DNA from: Shumkonia mesophila
GTDB lineage: Bacteria > Pseudomonadota > Alphaproteobacteria > Rhodospirillales > Shumkoniaceae
Direction: 5' to 3'
Assembly (NCBI RefSeq): GCF_026163695.1
Contig: NZ_JAOTID010000004.1
Coordinates: 186,001 to 250,000 of the forward strand
Length of the DNA: 64,000 bases
Shown here piece by piece: positions 34,859-43,547 of this stretch. Each line of letters opens with the position of its first letter. Position 1 is the stretch's first letter. The notes beneath the pieces are model-generated. The model had not been told where the DNA came from and did not search any database. It was given only the letters and a program-made list of their open reading frames with translations. The position numbers were made by a program, and so were the translations under genes.

Positions 34859-36784
34859 TCAGGCCCTCCGGGCGGCGGCGGCTTCGTTGGCGCGGCCCAG
34901 GGCCGTCAGCGCGACGCCGACGATATGCCGCGCGGTCAAGCCGGCCTTTTCGTACTGGTTGGGCACCGAGTCCTGTTCGAGGAAGGAGTCGGGCATGGTC
35001 ATGGTGCGGAACTTCAGCCCGCCGTCCAGCAGCCCCTCGCCGGCCAGGAAGTGCGTGACGTGCGAGCCGAAGCCGCCGGTCGCCCCCTCCTCGATGGTGA
35101 TCAGCACCTCGTGCTCGCGAGCCAGCCGGCGCACCAGGTCCTGGTCGAACGGCTTGGCGAAGCGGGCGTCGGCGACGGTCGTCGGCAGCCCCCGGGCGGC
35201 CAGTTCCTCGGCCGCCTTCTGGGCATCGGCCAAGCGGGTGCCCAGGCTGAGCACGGCGACCTTGGTGCCCTCGCGCACGATCCGCCCCTTGCCGATCTCG
35301 AGCGCAACGCCCGCCGCCGGCAGTTCGACCCCGACGCCGTCGCCGCGCGGATAGCGGAAAGCGCACGGCCTGTCGTCGATGGCGGCCGCGGTGGCCACCA
35401 TATGGATCAACTCGGCCTCGTCGGCCGCCGCCATGACGACGAACCCCGGCAGGCAGCAGAGATAAGCGAGGTCGTAGGCCCCGCAGTGGGTGGCCCCGTC
35501 GGCCCCGACGTAGCCGGCCCTGTCGATGGCGAAGCGCACCGGCAGGCTTTGGATGGCGACGTCGTGCACCACCTGGTCATAGGCCCGCTGCAGGAAGGTC
35601 GAATAGAGGGCGGCAAACGGCTTCAGGCCGTCGCAGGCCATGCCGGCGGCGAACGTCACGGCATGCTGCTCGGCGATGCCGACGTCGAAGAACCGCCGCG
35701 GAAACCGCTTGGCGAACTCGTCGAGGCCGGTTCCGGACGGCATCGCCGCCGTCACCGCGACGATCTTGTCGTCCTTCTCGGCCTGCTCGACGATGGCACG
35801 GGAAAAGATCTTGGTGTAGCTGGGGGCGTTGCTCTTGGTCTTGTAAAGCTCGCCGGTCACCACGTCGAACTTGCCGACCCCGTGGTACTTGTCGGGCGAG
35901 GCTTCGGCCGGCGCATAGCCGTGGCCCTTGCGCGTCACCACGTGGATCAGGATCGGCCCCTCTTCCCGATGGTCGCGGATGTTCTTGAAGATCGGCAGCA
36001 GGTGGTCGAGATTGTGGCCATCGATGGGCCCGACGTAGAAAAAGCCCATTTCCTCGAACAGCGTGCCGCCGGTGACCAGTCCGCGGGCGTATTCCTCGGC
36101 CTTCAGCGCCGCCTTCTCCAGGCTGCGCGGAAATTTCTTGGCCACCTCCATGCCGAACTGGCGGATGGAGCGATAGGAGCGCGACGAAATCAGGCGCGAC
36201 AGATAGGCGCTCATGGCGCCGACCGGCGGCGCGATCGACATGTCGTTGTCGTTGAGAACGACGATGAGGCGGGCATCCGAGGAACCGGCGTTGTTCATCG
36301 CCTCGTAGGCCATGCCGGCGCTCATCGCGCCGTCGCCGATGACGGCGATCACGTTGCGCTTTTCGCCGGTCAGGTCGCGGGCCACCGCCATGCCCAGCCC
36401 GGCCGAGATCGAGGTCGAACTGTGGCCGGCCCCGAAGGGATCGTAGGGGCTTTCCGAGCGCTTGGTGAAGCCGGAGACGCCCTCGCCCTGGCGGAGCGTG
36501 CGCATCATCTCGCGCCGTCCGGTCAGGATCTTGTGCGGGTAGCACTGGTGGCCGACATCCCAGATCAGGCGGTCGTTGGGGGTGTCGAAGACGTGATGCA
36601 GCGCCACGGAAAGCTCGACCACCCCCAGGCTGGCCCCCAGGTGGCCGCCGGCGATCGACACCACCCGGATGGTCTCGTCGCGGACCTCTTGGGCGAGCCG
36701 CTTCAGTTCATCCGTGGTGAAGCCTCGAATATCGGCAGGGCAGCCGACCCCGGCGAGAAGCGTCGTTGGTTTGTCTTCCACCAT
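34859..36784 (-). CDS. dxs: 1-deoxy-D-xylulose-5-phosphate synthase
   Basis: 641 aa, full length. TPP-binding [32 protein letters not shown] and substrate-site HGVGKFD can be seen; the transketolase C-terminal domain ends in [18 protein letters not shown]. It condenses pyruvate and glyceraldehyde-3-phosphate with TPP, the entry to the MEP pathway for isoprenoids. It follows ispA with 39 bp between, within an isoprenoid operon. Its last 100 codons are duplicated at 32913. Confidence 0.97.
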   Translation of the reverse strand: MVEDKPTTLLAGVGCPADIRGFTTDELKRLAQEVRDETIRVVSIAGGHLGASLGVVELSVALHHVFDTPNDRLIWDVGHQCYPHKILTGRREMMRTLRQGEGVSGFTKRSESPYDPFGAGHSSTSISAGLGMAVARDLTGEKRNVIAVIGDGAMSAGMAYEAMNNAGSSDARLIVVLNDNDMSIAPPVGAMSAYLSRLISSRSYRSIRQFGMEVAKKFPRSLEKAALKAEEYARGLVTGGTLFEEMGFFYVGPIDGHNLDHLLPIFKNIRDHREEGPILIHVVTRKGHGYAPAEASPDKYHGVGKFDVVTGELYKTKSNAPSYTKIFSRAIVEQAEKDDKIVAVTAAMPSGTGLDEFAKRFPRRFFDVGIAEQHAVTFAAGMACDGLKPFAALYSTFLQRAYDQVVHDVAIQSLPVRFAIDRAGYVGADGATHCGAYDLAYLCCLPGFVVMAAADEAELIHMVATAAAIDDRPCAFRYPRGDGVGVELPAAGVALEIGKGRIVREGTKVAVLSLGTRLADAQKAAEELAARGLPTTVADARFAKPFDQDLVRRLAREHEVLITIEEGATGGFGSHVTHFLAGEGLLDGGLKFRTMTMPDSFLEQDSVPNQYEKAGLTARHIVGVALTALGRANEAAAARRA

Positions 36785-36823
36785 CTATCCTTCTGCGTCT
36801 TCCGATGAAATGCCCAACCCGGT

Positions 36824-37711
36824 TCAGGCGCGCCGGTTGACCACGAAGCGCGCGAGGTCCCGTAAAGGGTCGGCCTTCTCTTTGAACAATTCAAGGTGCT
36901 GCACCGCCTGTTCGGCCAGCATATTGGCCTGGGACCGGGCCCGTTCGATGCCGAGCAGCGAAACGAACGTCGCCTTGCCGGCGGTACCGTCCTTATGCGT
37001 CTTCTTGCCGACCTCGGCGGCGTCGCCTTCGACGTCCAGCAGGTCGTCGACGATCTGAAACGACAGCCCCAGGTCGTGGGCGTAGGCGTGGAGCGCAGCG
37101 CGCGCCGCCTCGGGCGCCTTGCCGAGAATGGCCCCGGCCTCGCACGAGAAGCCGATCAGTTTGCCGGTCTTGAGGCGCTGCAACCGGGTGATCTCGGGAA
37201 TCGTCAGCGCCGCGTGTTCGGCCATCAGGTCCAGCACCTGGCCGCCGACCATGCCGTCGACGCCGATGGCCCGGGCCAGTTCGGTCACCAGGTCGCAGCG
37301 CACCTGGGGATCGGAATGGGTGGCCGGATGTCCCAGCACCTCGAACGCCCGGGTCAACAGCGCGTCCCCGGCCAGAATCGCCGTCGCCTCGTCGTATTCG
37401 ACGTGGCAGGTCGGACGGCCGCGGCGCAGGTCGTCGTTGTCCATGGCCGGCAGGTCGTCGTGAATGAGCGAATAGCAGTGCACCATCTCGACCGCCGAGG
37501 CGACCCGGAGCGCGCAGCTTCGGGCGACGTTGAACAACTGGGAACTGGCCATCACCAGGAACGGGCGCACCCGCTTGCCGCCGCCCAGCGTCGAATAGCG
37601 CATGGCCTCGACCAGCCGGGACTCCGGGCGGTCGTCCATCATCAGCAGATGGTCCAGTTCCTCTTCGATCGCCTGGGCGTTTTCGGTCAGTTCCGCTTTG
37701 AAATCCGTCAA
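36824..37711 (-). CDS. ispA: Polyprenyl (farnesyl/geranylgeranyl) diphosphate synthase
   Basis: 295 aa. Both aspartate-rich motifs are present: first DDLPAMDNDD (with the two-residue insert of bacterial FPP synthases) and second DDLLD; also GGKRVRPF and GDALLTRAFEVL. Catalyses head-to-tail condensation of IPP with DMAPP/GPP to FPP. The start appears to be TTG at 37711, with TGAGG overlapping the xseB stop codon, giving tight translational coupling. Part of the xseB-ispA-dxs order typical of proteobacteria. Confidence 0.93.
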   Translation of the reverse strand: MTDFKAELTENAQAIEEELDHLLMMDDRPESRLVEAMRYSTLGGGKRVRPFLVMASSQLFNVARSCALRVASAVEMVHCYSLIHDDLPAMDNDDLRRGRPTCHVEYDEATAILAGDALLTRAFEVLGHPATHSDPQVRCDLVTELARAIGVDGMVGGQVLDLMAEHAALTIPEITRLQRLKTGKLIGFSCEAGAILGKAPEAARAALHAYAHDLGLSFQIVDDLLDVEGDAAEVGKKTHKDGTAGKATFVSLLGIERARSQANMLAEQAVQHLELFKEKADPLRDLARFVVNRRA

Positions 37712-37719
37712 AGAATGCC

Positions 37720-37971
37720 TCAATCGATATCCATGGGATCGGTTCCCGCCGGGCCGTCCGGCCCCAACACGACCTTCTCGACCCGCGCCTGGGCCTCTTG
37801 CAGTTTCGACTCGCAATGGCGCTTCAGGACGGCGCCCCGCTCGTAGGCCTTGATGGCATCGTCCAGTTTGCCCGTTCCCGCCTCGAGCTGGCGCACGATT
37901 CCTTCCAGTTCGGCCAACGCCTCTTCGAAACTCATCCGCGCCACGTCCGCGGGAATGGCTTTTTCAACCAT
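37720..37971 (-). CDS. xseB: Exodeoxyribonuclease VII small subunit
   Basis: 83 aa. Classic XseB core SFEEALAELEGIVRQLEAG then LDDAIKAYERGAVLKRHCESKL, a helical hairpin. Several copies bind XseA to form the ATP-independent nuclease that degrades single-stranded DNA. Start ATG 37971 with GAGGAT upstream; the longer frame is not conserved. First gene of the isoprenoid operon. Confidence 0.95.
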   Translation of the reverse strand: MVEKAIPADVARMSFEEALAELEGIVRQLEAGTGKLDDAIKAYERGAVLKRHCESKLQEAQARVEKVVLGPDGPAGTDPMDID

Positions 37972-38049
37972 GCCGATCCTCGTTCCGGGGACCGGCAGTC
38001 TATGCGGGGCCGTCATCCAGGGCAAGGAAAACGGCCACGGCGGCAGCCG

Positions 38050-38976
38050 TCAGATGCCCATCAGTTCGCGAACGTGGACGGCGACGCTGGCGGTCAACGC
38101 CGACAGGTCGTACCCCCCCTCGAGAACCGAGACCACCCGGCCCCGGCAACACTCGTCCGCCACCGTGAGCAGTTCGCGGGTCACCCAGGCGAAATCCTCG
38201 GTCTGCAGGCGCAACTGGGCCAGCGGATCGCGGGCGTGGGCGTCGAAGCCGGCCGAGATGATGAGCAGGTCCGGCCTGAATTTCCTGAGCTCGGGCAGGA
38301 TGCGCTGGATGTATCCCTGGCGGAACTCGTCGCTGCCCGAGCCCGGCGCCAGGGGCACGTTGACGATGTTGCCGACCCCCGTCTCGTGCTCCATGCCCGT
38401 TCCCGGAAAGGCCGGCCATTGATGGCTGGAGGCATAGAACAGCGTCGGGTCCTCCTCGAAGGCCGACTGCGTTCCGTTGCCGTGGTGGACGTCGAAATCG
38501 ACCACCGCCACGCGTTCCAGGCCGCACGCGGCGCGGCCATGCCTGGCCGCCACGGCGGCGTTGTTGAACAGGCAGAAACCCATGGCCTGCGCCGCCTCGG
38601 CGTGATGGCCGGGCGGCCGGATCGCGCAGAAGGCGTTGCGGGCCTCGCCGGCGACCACCGCATCGACCGCCGCGCAGGCGGCCCCCACCGCCCGGAGCGC
38701 CGCCTGACCCGACGCCGGGCAGAGGCCGGTATCCGGATCGAGGGCGACGTAGCCTTCCTTCGGCACGCTCTCGAGGATCGACTCGACGTAATAGGGCGCG
38801 TGAACCCGCTTGATGTCCCTGACGTCGCCTTCCGGCGCCTCGCGGCGGTCCAGCAGGAAGAACGCCGGGTTCTCCAGCCCCCCATCGATCACCCGCAACC
38901 GTTCCGGCTGTTCGGGATGTCCCGGGAAATTGCTGTGCTCGAGACAAATCGGATGCGAAAACAGCAGGGTGGTCAT
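38050..38976 (-). CDS. Histone-deacetylase-like amidohydrolase
   Basis: 308 aa, class II HDAC-like fold. Active-site signatures: RPPGHHAEAAQAMGFCLFNN, zinc ligands in VDFDVHHGNG and SAGFDAHARDP, and LEGGYDL with the transition-state tyrosine. Bacterial members deacetylate acetylpolyamines or other small acetylated compounds rather than histones. Often adjacent to xseB-ispA-dxs in alphaproteobacteria, as here (78 bp upstream of xseB, same strand). Confidence 0.93.
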   Translation of the reverse strand: MTTLLFSHPICLEHSNFPGHPEQPERLRVIDGGLENPAFFLLDRREAPEGDVRDIKRVHAPYYVESILESVPKEGYVALDPDTGLCPASGQAALRAVGAACAAVDAVVAGEARNAFCAIRPPGHHAEAAQAMGFCLFNNAAVAARHGRAACGLERVAVVDFDVHHGNGTQSAFEEDPTLFYASSHQWPAFPGTGMEHETGVGNIVNVPLAPGSGSDEFRQGYIQRILPELRKFRPDLLIISAGFDAHARDPLAQLRLQTEDFAWVTRELLTVADECCRGRVVSVLEGGYDLSALTASVAVHVRELMGI

Positions 38977-39285
38977 GGTGTGTGGGGAGGACCGATTTTT
39001 TTCCGTTTTTTCGCGAGTCGCCCATTGTCACCAAAACCCGGCGCCGTGACCAGGATTCTTTCTCGAGGGTCGCCGGGGTCGCCGCCGCGGGGCCAAAGTC
39101 ATTGATTCCGGCCGGCCGCGGCGATAGAAAATTTGTCTGGCCCGCCTGTCGGCCAGCGGATATATTAAGTTTTGCGCATACAAAGCGTTCCTTGATCGGA
39201 TGCCGACCGCTCGTTAAGGTCGCCTCCTAAGGTGGCGCTCGACGCCACCGCCCCAAGCGGAACCCCGATCGACGGGGGATATGCC
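38977..39285. other. 309-bp divergent intergenic region
   Basis: Between the HDAC-like gene (minus) and the ArsR gene (plus). No gene is supportable. It carries an AT-rich patch at about 39158-39195 (TATATTAAGTTTTGCGCATA) that is the likeliest promoter/operator for the ArsR gene; no clean -35/-10 pair or inverted repeat stands out. Confidence 0.4.
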
Positions 39286-39633
39286 ATGGAAACGGATTTC
39301 GAGACCCTGGAGCAGAATGCGCTGCGCGCGAGCACGTTGCTCAAAGCGATGAGCAACCAGCACCGGCTGATGATCCTCTGCCAGTTGGCCAGCGGCGAGA
39401 AGCGGGTCGGCGAGCTGGAGGAAATCATCGGCCTAAGCCAGTCCGCCCTGTCCCAGCACCTGGCCCGGTTGCGGCGCGACAACCTGGTCAGGACCCGCCG
39501 CGAGGCCCAGACCATCTTCTATTCGCTGGTCGGGCCCGAGGCGCGCTCGGTCATCGAAACGCTCTATGGCCTCTATTGCGGCGGCGGCGCCGTGGCGCGC
39601 CAGGAAAGCGCCAAAATCGCCGCCAGCCTCTAG
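39286..39633 (+). CDS. ArsR-family transcriptional regulator (BigR/SqrR-like)
   Basis: 115 aa from ATG 39286 behind GGGGGAT. Winged helix-turn-helix: LLKAMSNQHRLMILCQL, then recognition helix QSALSQHLARLRRDNLV and wing RTRREAQTIFYSL. It lacks the arsenic/zinc CxC motif. Instead it has two cysteines, Cys32 (LMILCQL) and one near residue 100 (LYGLYCGGG), in the positions used by the persulfide sensors BigR and SqrR to form a polysulfide bridge. Probable repressor responding to sulfane sulfur; targets unknown, as no sulfur genes are adjacent. Confidence 0.88.
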   Translation: METDFETLEQNALRASTLLKAMSNQHRLMILCQLASGEKRVGELEEIIGLSQSALSQHLARLRRDNLVRTRREAQTIFYSLVGPEARSVIETLYGLYCGGGAVARQESAKIAASL

Positions 39634-39663
39634 CCGCCAGTCCAAACAAGCCCCCTCTCTCCC

Positions 39664-39730
39664 ATCACTCCCGCGAAGACGGCAGTCCAGGGCCCGGCTT
39701 CCCCTGGATTCCCGCGTGCGCGGGAATGAC
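39664..39730. repeat. GTCATTCCCGCG-type repeat, copy A of a tandem pair
   Basis: Left module ATCACTCCCGCGAAGACGGC and right module GCGTGCGCGGGAATGACG. Immediately follows the ArsR stop codon and precedes a second copy. Confidence 0.75.
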
Positions 39731-39764
39731 GAAGGGGGAAGGGACGCGCCCCCCCCCTCTTTCC

Positions 39765-39833
39765 CGTCACTCCCGCGAAGGCGGGAGTCCAGGGCCCGGC
39801 TCCGCCTGGATTCCCGCGTTCGCGGGAATGACG
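39765..39833. repeat. GTCACTCCCGCG-type repeat, copy B of a tandem pair
   Basis: CGTCACTCCCGCGAAGGCGG to CGCGTTCGCGGGAATGACG. Copy B has intact modules; together with copy A it forms a 170-bp tandem array between ArsR and the convergent GIY-YIG gene. Confidence 0.78.
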
Positions 39834-39858
39834 AAGGGGAAGCCGTCTTGACTTCCCC

Positions 39859-40164
39859 TTACTCCTGCTCGGCTCCGGTGATGTCGGGATAAAGGTCGCG
39901 CCAGTCGGGATTGTTCTTTTCGACCAGGTCCAGTTTCCATTTGCGCCGCCACTTCTTGAGAGCCTTCTCGCGAGCGATGGCGGTTTCAATGTCGTCGAAA
40001 ACCTCGAAGTACACCAGCGTCTTGGTGCCGTAGCGGGCCGAGAAGCCATCGACGGCCTCGGTACAGTGTTGCCAGACCCGGCGCGTCAGGTCGGACGTCA
40101 CGCCGATGTAAAGGGTGCCGTTCCGGCGATTGGCGAGCAGATAGACATAGCCCCGCTTGTCCAT
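39859..40164 (-). CDS. GIY-YIG nuclease domain protein (UPF0213-like)
   Basis: 101 aa. The GIY-YIG core reads GYVYLLANRRNGTLYIGVT, with TSDLTRRVWQH and a C-terminal ALKKWRRKWKLDLVEKNNPDW, the usual form of small standalone members. Conserved residues (Tyr-Ile-Gly, Arg, Glu) are present, so nuclease activity is possible. Family function unclear; often near repeats, as here, with GTCATTCCCGCG elements on both sides. Confidence 0.9.
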   Translation of the reverse strand: MDKRGYVYLLANRRNGTLYIGVTSDLTRRVWQHCTEAVDGFSARYGTKTLVYFEVFDDIETAIAREKALKKWRRKWKLDLVEKNNPDWRDLYPDITGAEQE

Positions 40165-40177
40165 GCCCTATCCTATC

Positions 40178-40262
40178 TGGATTCCCGCGTTCGCGGGAAT
40201 GACGAAGGGGGAAGGGACCAGCCCCCTCTCTCCCGTCACTCCCGCGAAGGCGGCAGTCCAGG
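40178..40262. repeat. Inverted-order GTCATTCCCGCG half-modules
   Basis: Here the modules appear in reversed order: the right-hand type (GGATTCCCGCGTTCGCGGGAAT) is first and the left-hand type (CGTCACTCCCGCGAAGGCGG) second, as if one unit between two others had been removed. Located between the GIY-YIG and VOC genes. Confidence 0.7.
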
Positions 40263-40295
40263 GGTTGGGCTCCGTCCGGATAACCCGGCCTTGGG

Positions 40296-40676
40296 TTACC
40301 GCCGGTTGGCGATTTCGATGAGGTTGCCGTCGGGATCGTAACAGTAGATGGAACGCAGGGGGCCCTGGGCTCCGCTGCGGTCGACCGGGCCTTCGACGAT
40401 GTCGATGCCGCGGCCGGCCAGTTCCGCCGCGACGTCGGCGACGGGCGTCGCCGTCAGGAAGCACAGATCGGCGGAGCCGGGGGTCGGCCGGCGGGCGTGG
40501 GGCGCGATGGGCGCCGATGCCGGATGAAGGTTGATCTTCTGGCCGCCGAAATGCAGCGCCACCCGTTCCTTGGCGAACGCGCGGCGTTCCATCCCCAGTC
40601 CGTCGACGTAGAAGCGGCAGGTTCGCTCGATGTCGGCAACCGTCAGGACCAGATGATCGAGGGCCAATCCTTGCAT
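40296..40676 (-). CDS. VOC-family (glyoxalase/bleomycin-resistance fold) protein
   Basis: 126 aa from ATG 40676 (GGAGG upstream). Vicinal-oxygen-chelate fold: LDHLVLTVADIERTCRFYVD at the N-terminus with a metal His, LHFGGQKINLH, and the C-terminal SIYCYDPDGNLIEIANR with the metal Glu. Similar to small proteins near FosX/glyoxalase-type dioxygenases. Likely metal-dependent; substrate unknown. The next gene upstream on this strand ends 25 bp away, so they may be co-transcribed. Confidence 0.9.
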   Translation of the reverse strand: MQGLALDHLVLTVADIERTCRFYVDGLGMERRAFAKERVALHFGGQKINLHPASAPIAPHARRPTPGSADLCFLTATPVADVAAELAGRGIDIVEGPVDRSGAQGPLRSIYCYDPDGNLIEIANRR

Positions 40677-40701
40677 GGGCTGCCTCCGTCGCCACCGGCG
40701 A

Positions 40702-41535
40702 TCAGTGGACGCCGGCCGCCGGCCTTTCGTGGGTGACGATCCAGTGCAGTTCTTCCTTGATGACGTCCGTATGGCGCGTCGGTTCGGCCTGCAGGACGCC
40801 CGAAATGATGGCAAGGCGCACCGGATGGGGCAAGCGGTGAAAATTCTCCAGGACCAGGAACTTGATGCTGGGCCTGATCGTCGGCGACACCAGCAGGCTC
40901 AGGACCAACTTCTTGCGGATGTCGTGGCGAACGTTGCCGGCTTCGGTCAGTTCGAAGAATTCGTGGACGAATTCGCGCGGCGCGATGACGCCCTCGATCA
41001 GCGCCGACAGGTTCTGGCGCAGCGCCGCCGTGTATTGCGACCGCGTCCGCAGGACGAAACGCGAGGCATGGCGTTGCACGTGGGCGATGGCGTGCGGATC
41101 GAAGGCGTTTTCCGTCACCAGTTCGACGGCCCGGCGCACCAGCGGATGGCGCGACGTCTGGCCGACGATCCCGAACAGTTCCGAAACCAGCGGCGTCTTG
41201 TTGGCGACGGGGCCGAATCGGGCCGCTGCCGCGATCGCCATCGAGGATTCGGGGTCGCGGGTCGCCAGCATGGCCAGCGCCAGGGGATCGTCCAGATCCT
41301 GCAGATCCAGGCTGCGGTTCAGCAGGTGTTCGGGAATCAGGATGCGGTCGTCCTCGCCGGGGACGCAGATCGGGGTCTTGTCGCGATAGTGCTCCTTGAT
41401 CCTGAGGGCCACCTTGAGACCCTCGTGGCTGATGCCCAGCCCCTCCGACACGCCGGCGGTTTCCCGGCCGGCCGTCAGGATGTCCCTTTCGTCGAATTTT
41501 CTGCGGTCGCTGATCGACGTCTGTTTCCAGCCCAC
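40702..41535 (-). CDS. Conserved hypothetical, helical, soluble
   Basis: 277 aa, not recognised. It has no signal peptide or TM segment and is predicted mostly alpha-helical. Local features: an N-terminal basic stretch (WKQTSISDRRKF), PICVPGEDDRILIPEHLL, and in the second half HEFFELTEAGNVRHDIRKKL and a run of helices that look like HEAT-type or DUF2336-like repeats. The last might suggest a scaffold role. Upstream of a VOC gene; divergent from the SIS isomerase gene. Confidence 0.65.
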   Translation of the reverse strand: MGWKQTSISDRRKFDERDILTAGRETAGVSEGLGISHEGLKVALRIKEHYRDKTPICVPGEDDRILIPEHLLNRSLDLQDLDDPLALAMLATRDPESSMAIAAAARFGPVANKTPLVSELFGIVGQTSRHPLVRRAVELVTENAFDPHAIAHVQRHASRFVLRTRSQYTAALRQNLSALIEGVIAPREFVHEFFELTEAGNVRHDIRKKLVLSLLVSPTIRPSIKFLVLENFHRLPHPVRLAIISGVLQAEPTRHTDVIKEELHWIVTHERPAAGVH

Positions 41536-41698
41536 GGTCGTTGTCCCCCGGTACGGTTGCCGATAGAACCTTGGGGGCGTGCGTACCGCCCGTTTCCGCC
41601 GTCACGGACTCTGCCCGCAAACGCTTAACACCGGCTTAATAGGTCTTTGCCTATATTCGAGCCGTCGCCATTCGCTCCATGGGAAGGTCTTTCATCCG

Positions 41699-42280
41699 AT
41701 GCCCACATACCTGGATCGCTACTTCTCCACCCTCGGCGCCATGGGGCCGGCCACCCAGGCCACGGCCGCGGACGGCCGCCAGGTGCCGCTGGCCGAGGCC
41801 CTCGCCTGGGTCAACGATACGGCACGGGGCGCCCATGCCGCCGGCAACACCGTGATCTTCGTCGGCAACGGCGGCAGCGCCGGCATCGCCGGCCACATGG
41901 CCACCGACTTCAGCAAGGTGGGAGGGGTCAGGGCCATCACCTTCAACGACGCCTCGTCGCTGACCTGCCTGGGCAACGACCTCGGCTACGAGCAGGTCTT
42001 CGCCCATCCGGTCGCCATGCACGGACGGCCCGGCGACCTCTTGATCGCGATTTCCAGTTCCGGCCGTTCGGCCAACATCCTCAACGCGGCGAAGGCCGGC
42101 CGCCAAAAGGGTTGCAAGGTGCTGACGCTGTCCGGCTTCGCGCCGGACAACCCGCTGCGCGCCCTGGGCGACGTCAACTTTTACGTGCCGGCCTCGGCCT
42201 ACGGCTTCGTCGAGATCACCCATCTGGCCCTGCTGCACGCCGTCCTCGATAGCCGCCAGGGCTGGCCCACCCCCGCCTGA
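41699..42280 (+). CDS. SIS-domain phosphosugar isomerase (GmhA-like)
   Basis: 193 aa. Single SIS domain: VGNGGSAGIAGHMATDFSK (phosphate-binding and GmhA-type motif), GNDLGYEQVFAHPV and ISSSGRSANIL. Closest in layout to sedoheptulose-7-phosphate isomerase GmhA, which feeds LPS-core heptose synthesis. Clustered with a ROK kinase 73 bp downstream on the same strand, which suggests a sugar-phosphate pathway; other heptose genes (hldE, gmhB) are absent from the window. The ATG at 41699 is preceded by GGAAGG. Confidence 0.88.
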   Translation: MPTYLDRYFSTLGAMGPATQATAADGRQVPLAEALAWVNDTARGAHAAGNTVIFVGNGGSAGIAGHMATDFSKVGGVRAITFNDASSLTCLGNDLGYEQVFAHPVAMHGRPGDLLIAISSSGRSANILNAAKAGRQKGCKVLTLSGFAPDNPLRALGDVNFYVPASAYGFVEITHLALLHAVLDSRQGWPTPA

Positions 42281-42353
42281 AATCCCGCCGCGCGGTTGAC
42301 GTGCCGCCCCCACTTGCCCGAATGTCTTGGGATCAAGGGGCGGAGTTTCGAGC

Positions 42354-43247
42354 ATGCGCATCGGCATCGACCTGGGCGGCACCAAGATCGAGGGGATCGT
42401 GCTGGACGGCGACGGCCGCGAACGGGCCCGCCTTCGCGTTCCCACGCCCCTCGGCGACTATGCCGCCACGCTGGCCGCCATCGCCGCGCTGGTCGACGAC
42501 CTGGAAACGCAGGCGGGGGCCGCCGCCTCGGTGGGCGTAGGCATTCCCGGCATCGTTTCGCCGGCCAGCGGACTGGTCAAGAACGCCAACTCGACCTGGC
42601 TGATCGGCAAGCCGCTGGATCGCGATCTTCAGGCCGCGTTGGGGCGGCCGATCCGCCTGGAAAACGACGCCAACTGCTTTGCCGTCTCCGAGGCGGCGGA
42701 TGGCGCGGCCGCCGGCGCCGCCGTGGTGTTCGGCGTCATCCTGGGCACCGGCGTCGGCGGCGGCATCGTGATCGACGGCCGGCCGCTCAGGGGCCGCAAC
42801 GCCATCGCCGGGGAATGGGGCCACAACCCCCTGCCCTGGCCGGAGGACGACGAACGGCCCGGCCCGGCCTGCTACTGCGGGCTCAAGGGGTGCATCGAGA
42901 CCTTCCTGTCGGGGCCGGGACTGGCCCGCGACTTTCTGGGCGCCACCGGGAAGGCCTTGGCGCCCACCGAAATCGTCGAGCGGGCGGCGGCGGGAGACGG
43001 CGCCGCCGCCGCCGCACTGGAGCGCTACGAACGCCGCCTGGCCCGCGCCCTGGCCGGCGTCATCAACGTGCTCGACCCCGACGTCATCGTGCTGGGCGGC
43101 GGGTTGTCGAACCTGGGCCGCCTTTACGAGACCGTTCCCCGCCTGTGGGAACGCTGGGTCTTCTCGGACCGGGTCGACACGGCGCTCAAGCGCAACCGGC
43201 ACGGCGACTCGAGCGGGGTGCGCGGCGCCGCTTGGCTGTGGCCGTAA
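42354..43247 (+). CDS. ROK-family sugar kinase
   Basis: 297 aa. ATP motif IGIDLGGTKIEGIVLD at the N-terminus, substrate Asp in ENDANCF, ROK signature GVILGTGVGGGIVIDG, and zinc site GEWGHNPL plus CYCGLKGCIE. Family members phosphorylate fructose, N-acetylglucosamine, N-acetylmannosamine or glucose. Ends at 43247, directly before a repeat island. Paired with the SIS isomerase. Confidence 0.92.
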   Translation: MRIGIDLGGTKIEGIVLDGDGRERARLRVPTPLGDYAATLAAIAALVDDLETQAGAAASVGVGIPGIVSPASGLVKNANSTWLIGKPLDRDLQAALGRPIRLENDANCFAVSEAADGAAAGAAVVFGVILGTGVGGGIVIDGRPLRGRNAIAGEWGHNPLPWPEDDERPGPACYCGLKGCIETFLSGPGLARDFLGATGKALAPTEIVERAAAGDGAAAAALERYERRLARALAGVINVLDPDVIVLGGGLSNLGRLYETVPRLWERWVFSDRVDTALKRNRHGDSSGVRGAAWLWP

Positions 43248-43252
43248 GCGTA

Positions 43253-43440
43253 TTTCGTATTTCGGGGACGCCATACTTCGTATTTCGGGGACGCCATACT
43301 TAATTCGATTCTACGTCCATCCATGGCATCCCGAGACCTCGAATTAAGTATGGCGTCCCCGAAATACCCCCGTCCCCGAAATACCCCGAGACCTCGAATT
43401 AAATATGGCGTCCCCGAAATACCTGGTGTCCCCGAAATAC
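43253..43440. repeat. Complex nested inverted-repeat island, GGGGACGCCATAC core (REP/RAYT-like)
   Basis: A perfect 29-bp inverted repeat with arms 43280-43308 and 43339-43367 around a 30-nt spacer. Additional copies of the same arm occur at 43259-43279, about 43393-43422 and 43424-43440, giving at least five half-sites. This fills most of the 300-bp gap between the ROK kinase and the first AGCS symporter. Confidence 0.88.
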
Positions 43441-43547
43441 CCGGCGCCGGCGCCGCCGATTCTTGTTGCGCGTCCCCGGCAAGTCCGTCTTTCTGAAGGC
43501 ACTCGGGAACTGGACGGGCCGTTCGCCGACCGGCAGGGAGGCTTCAG

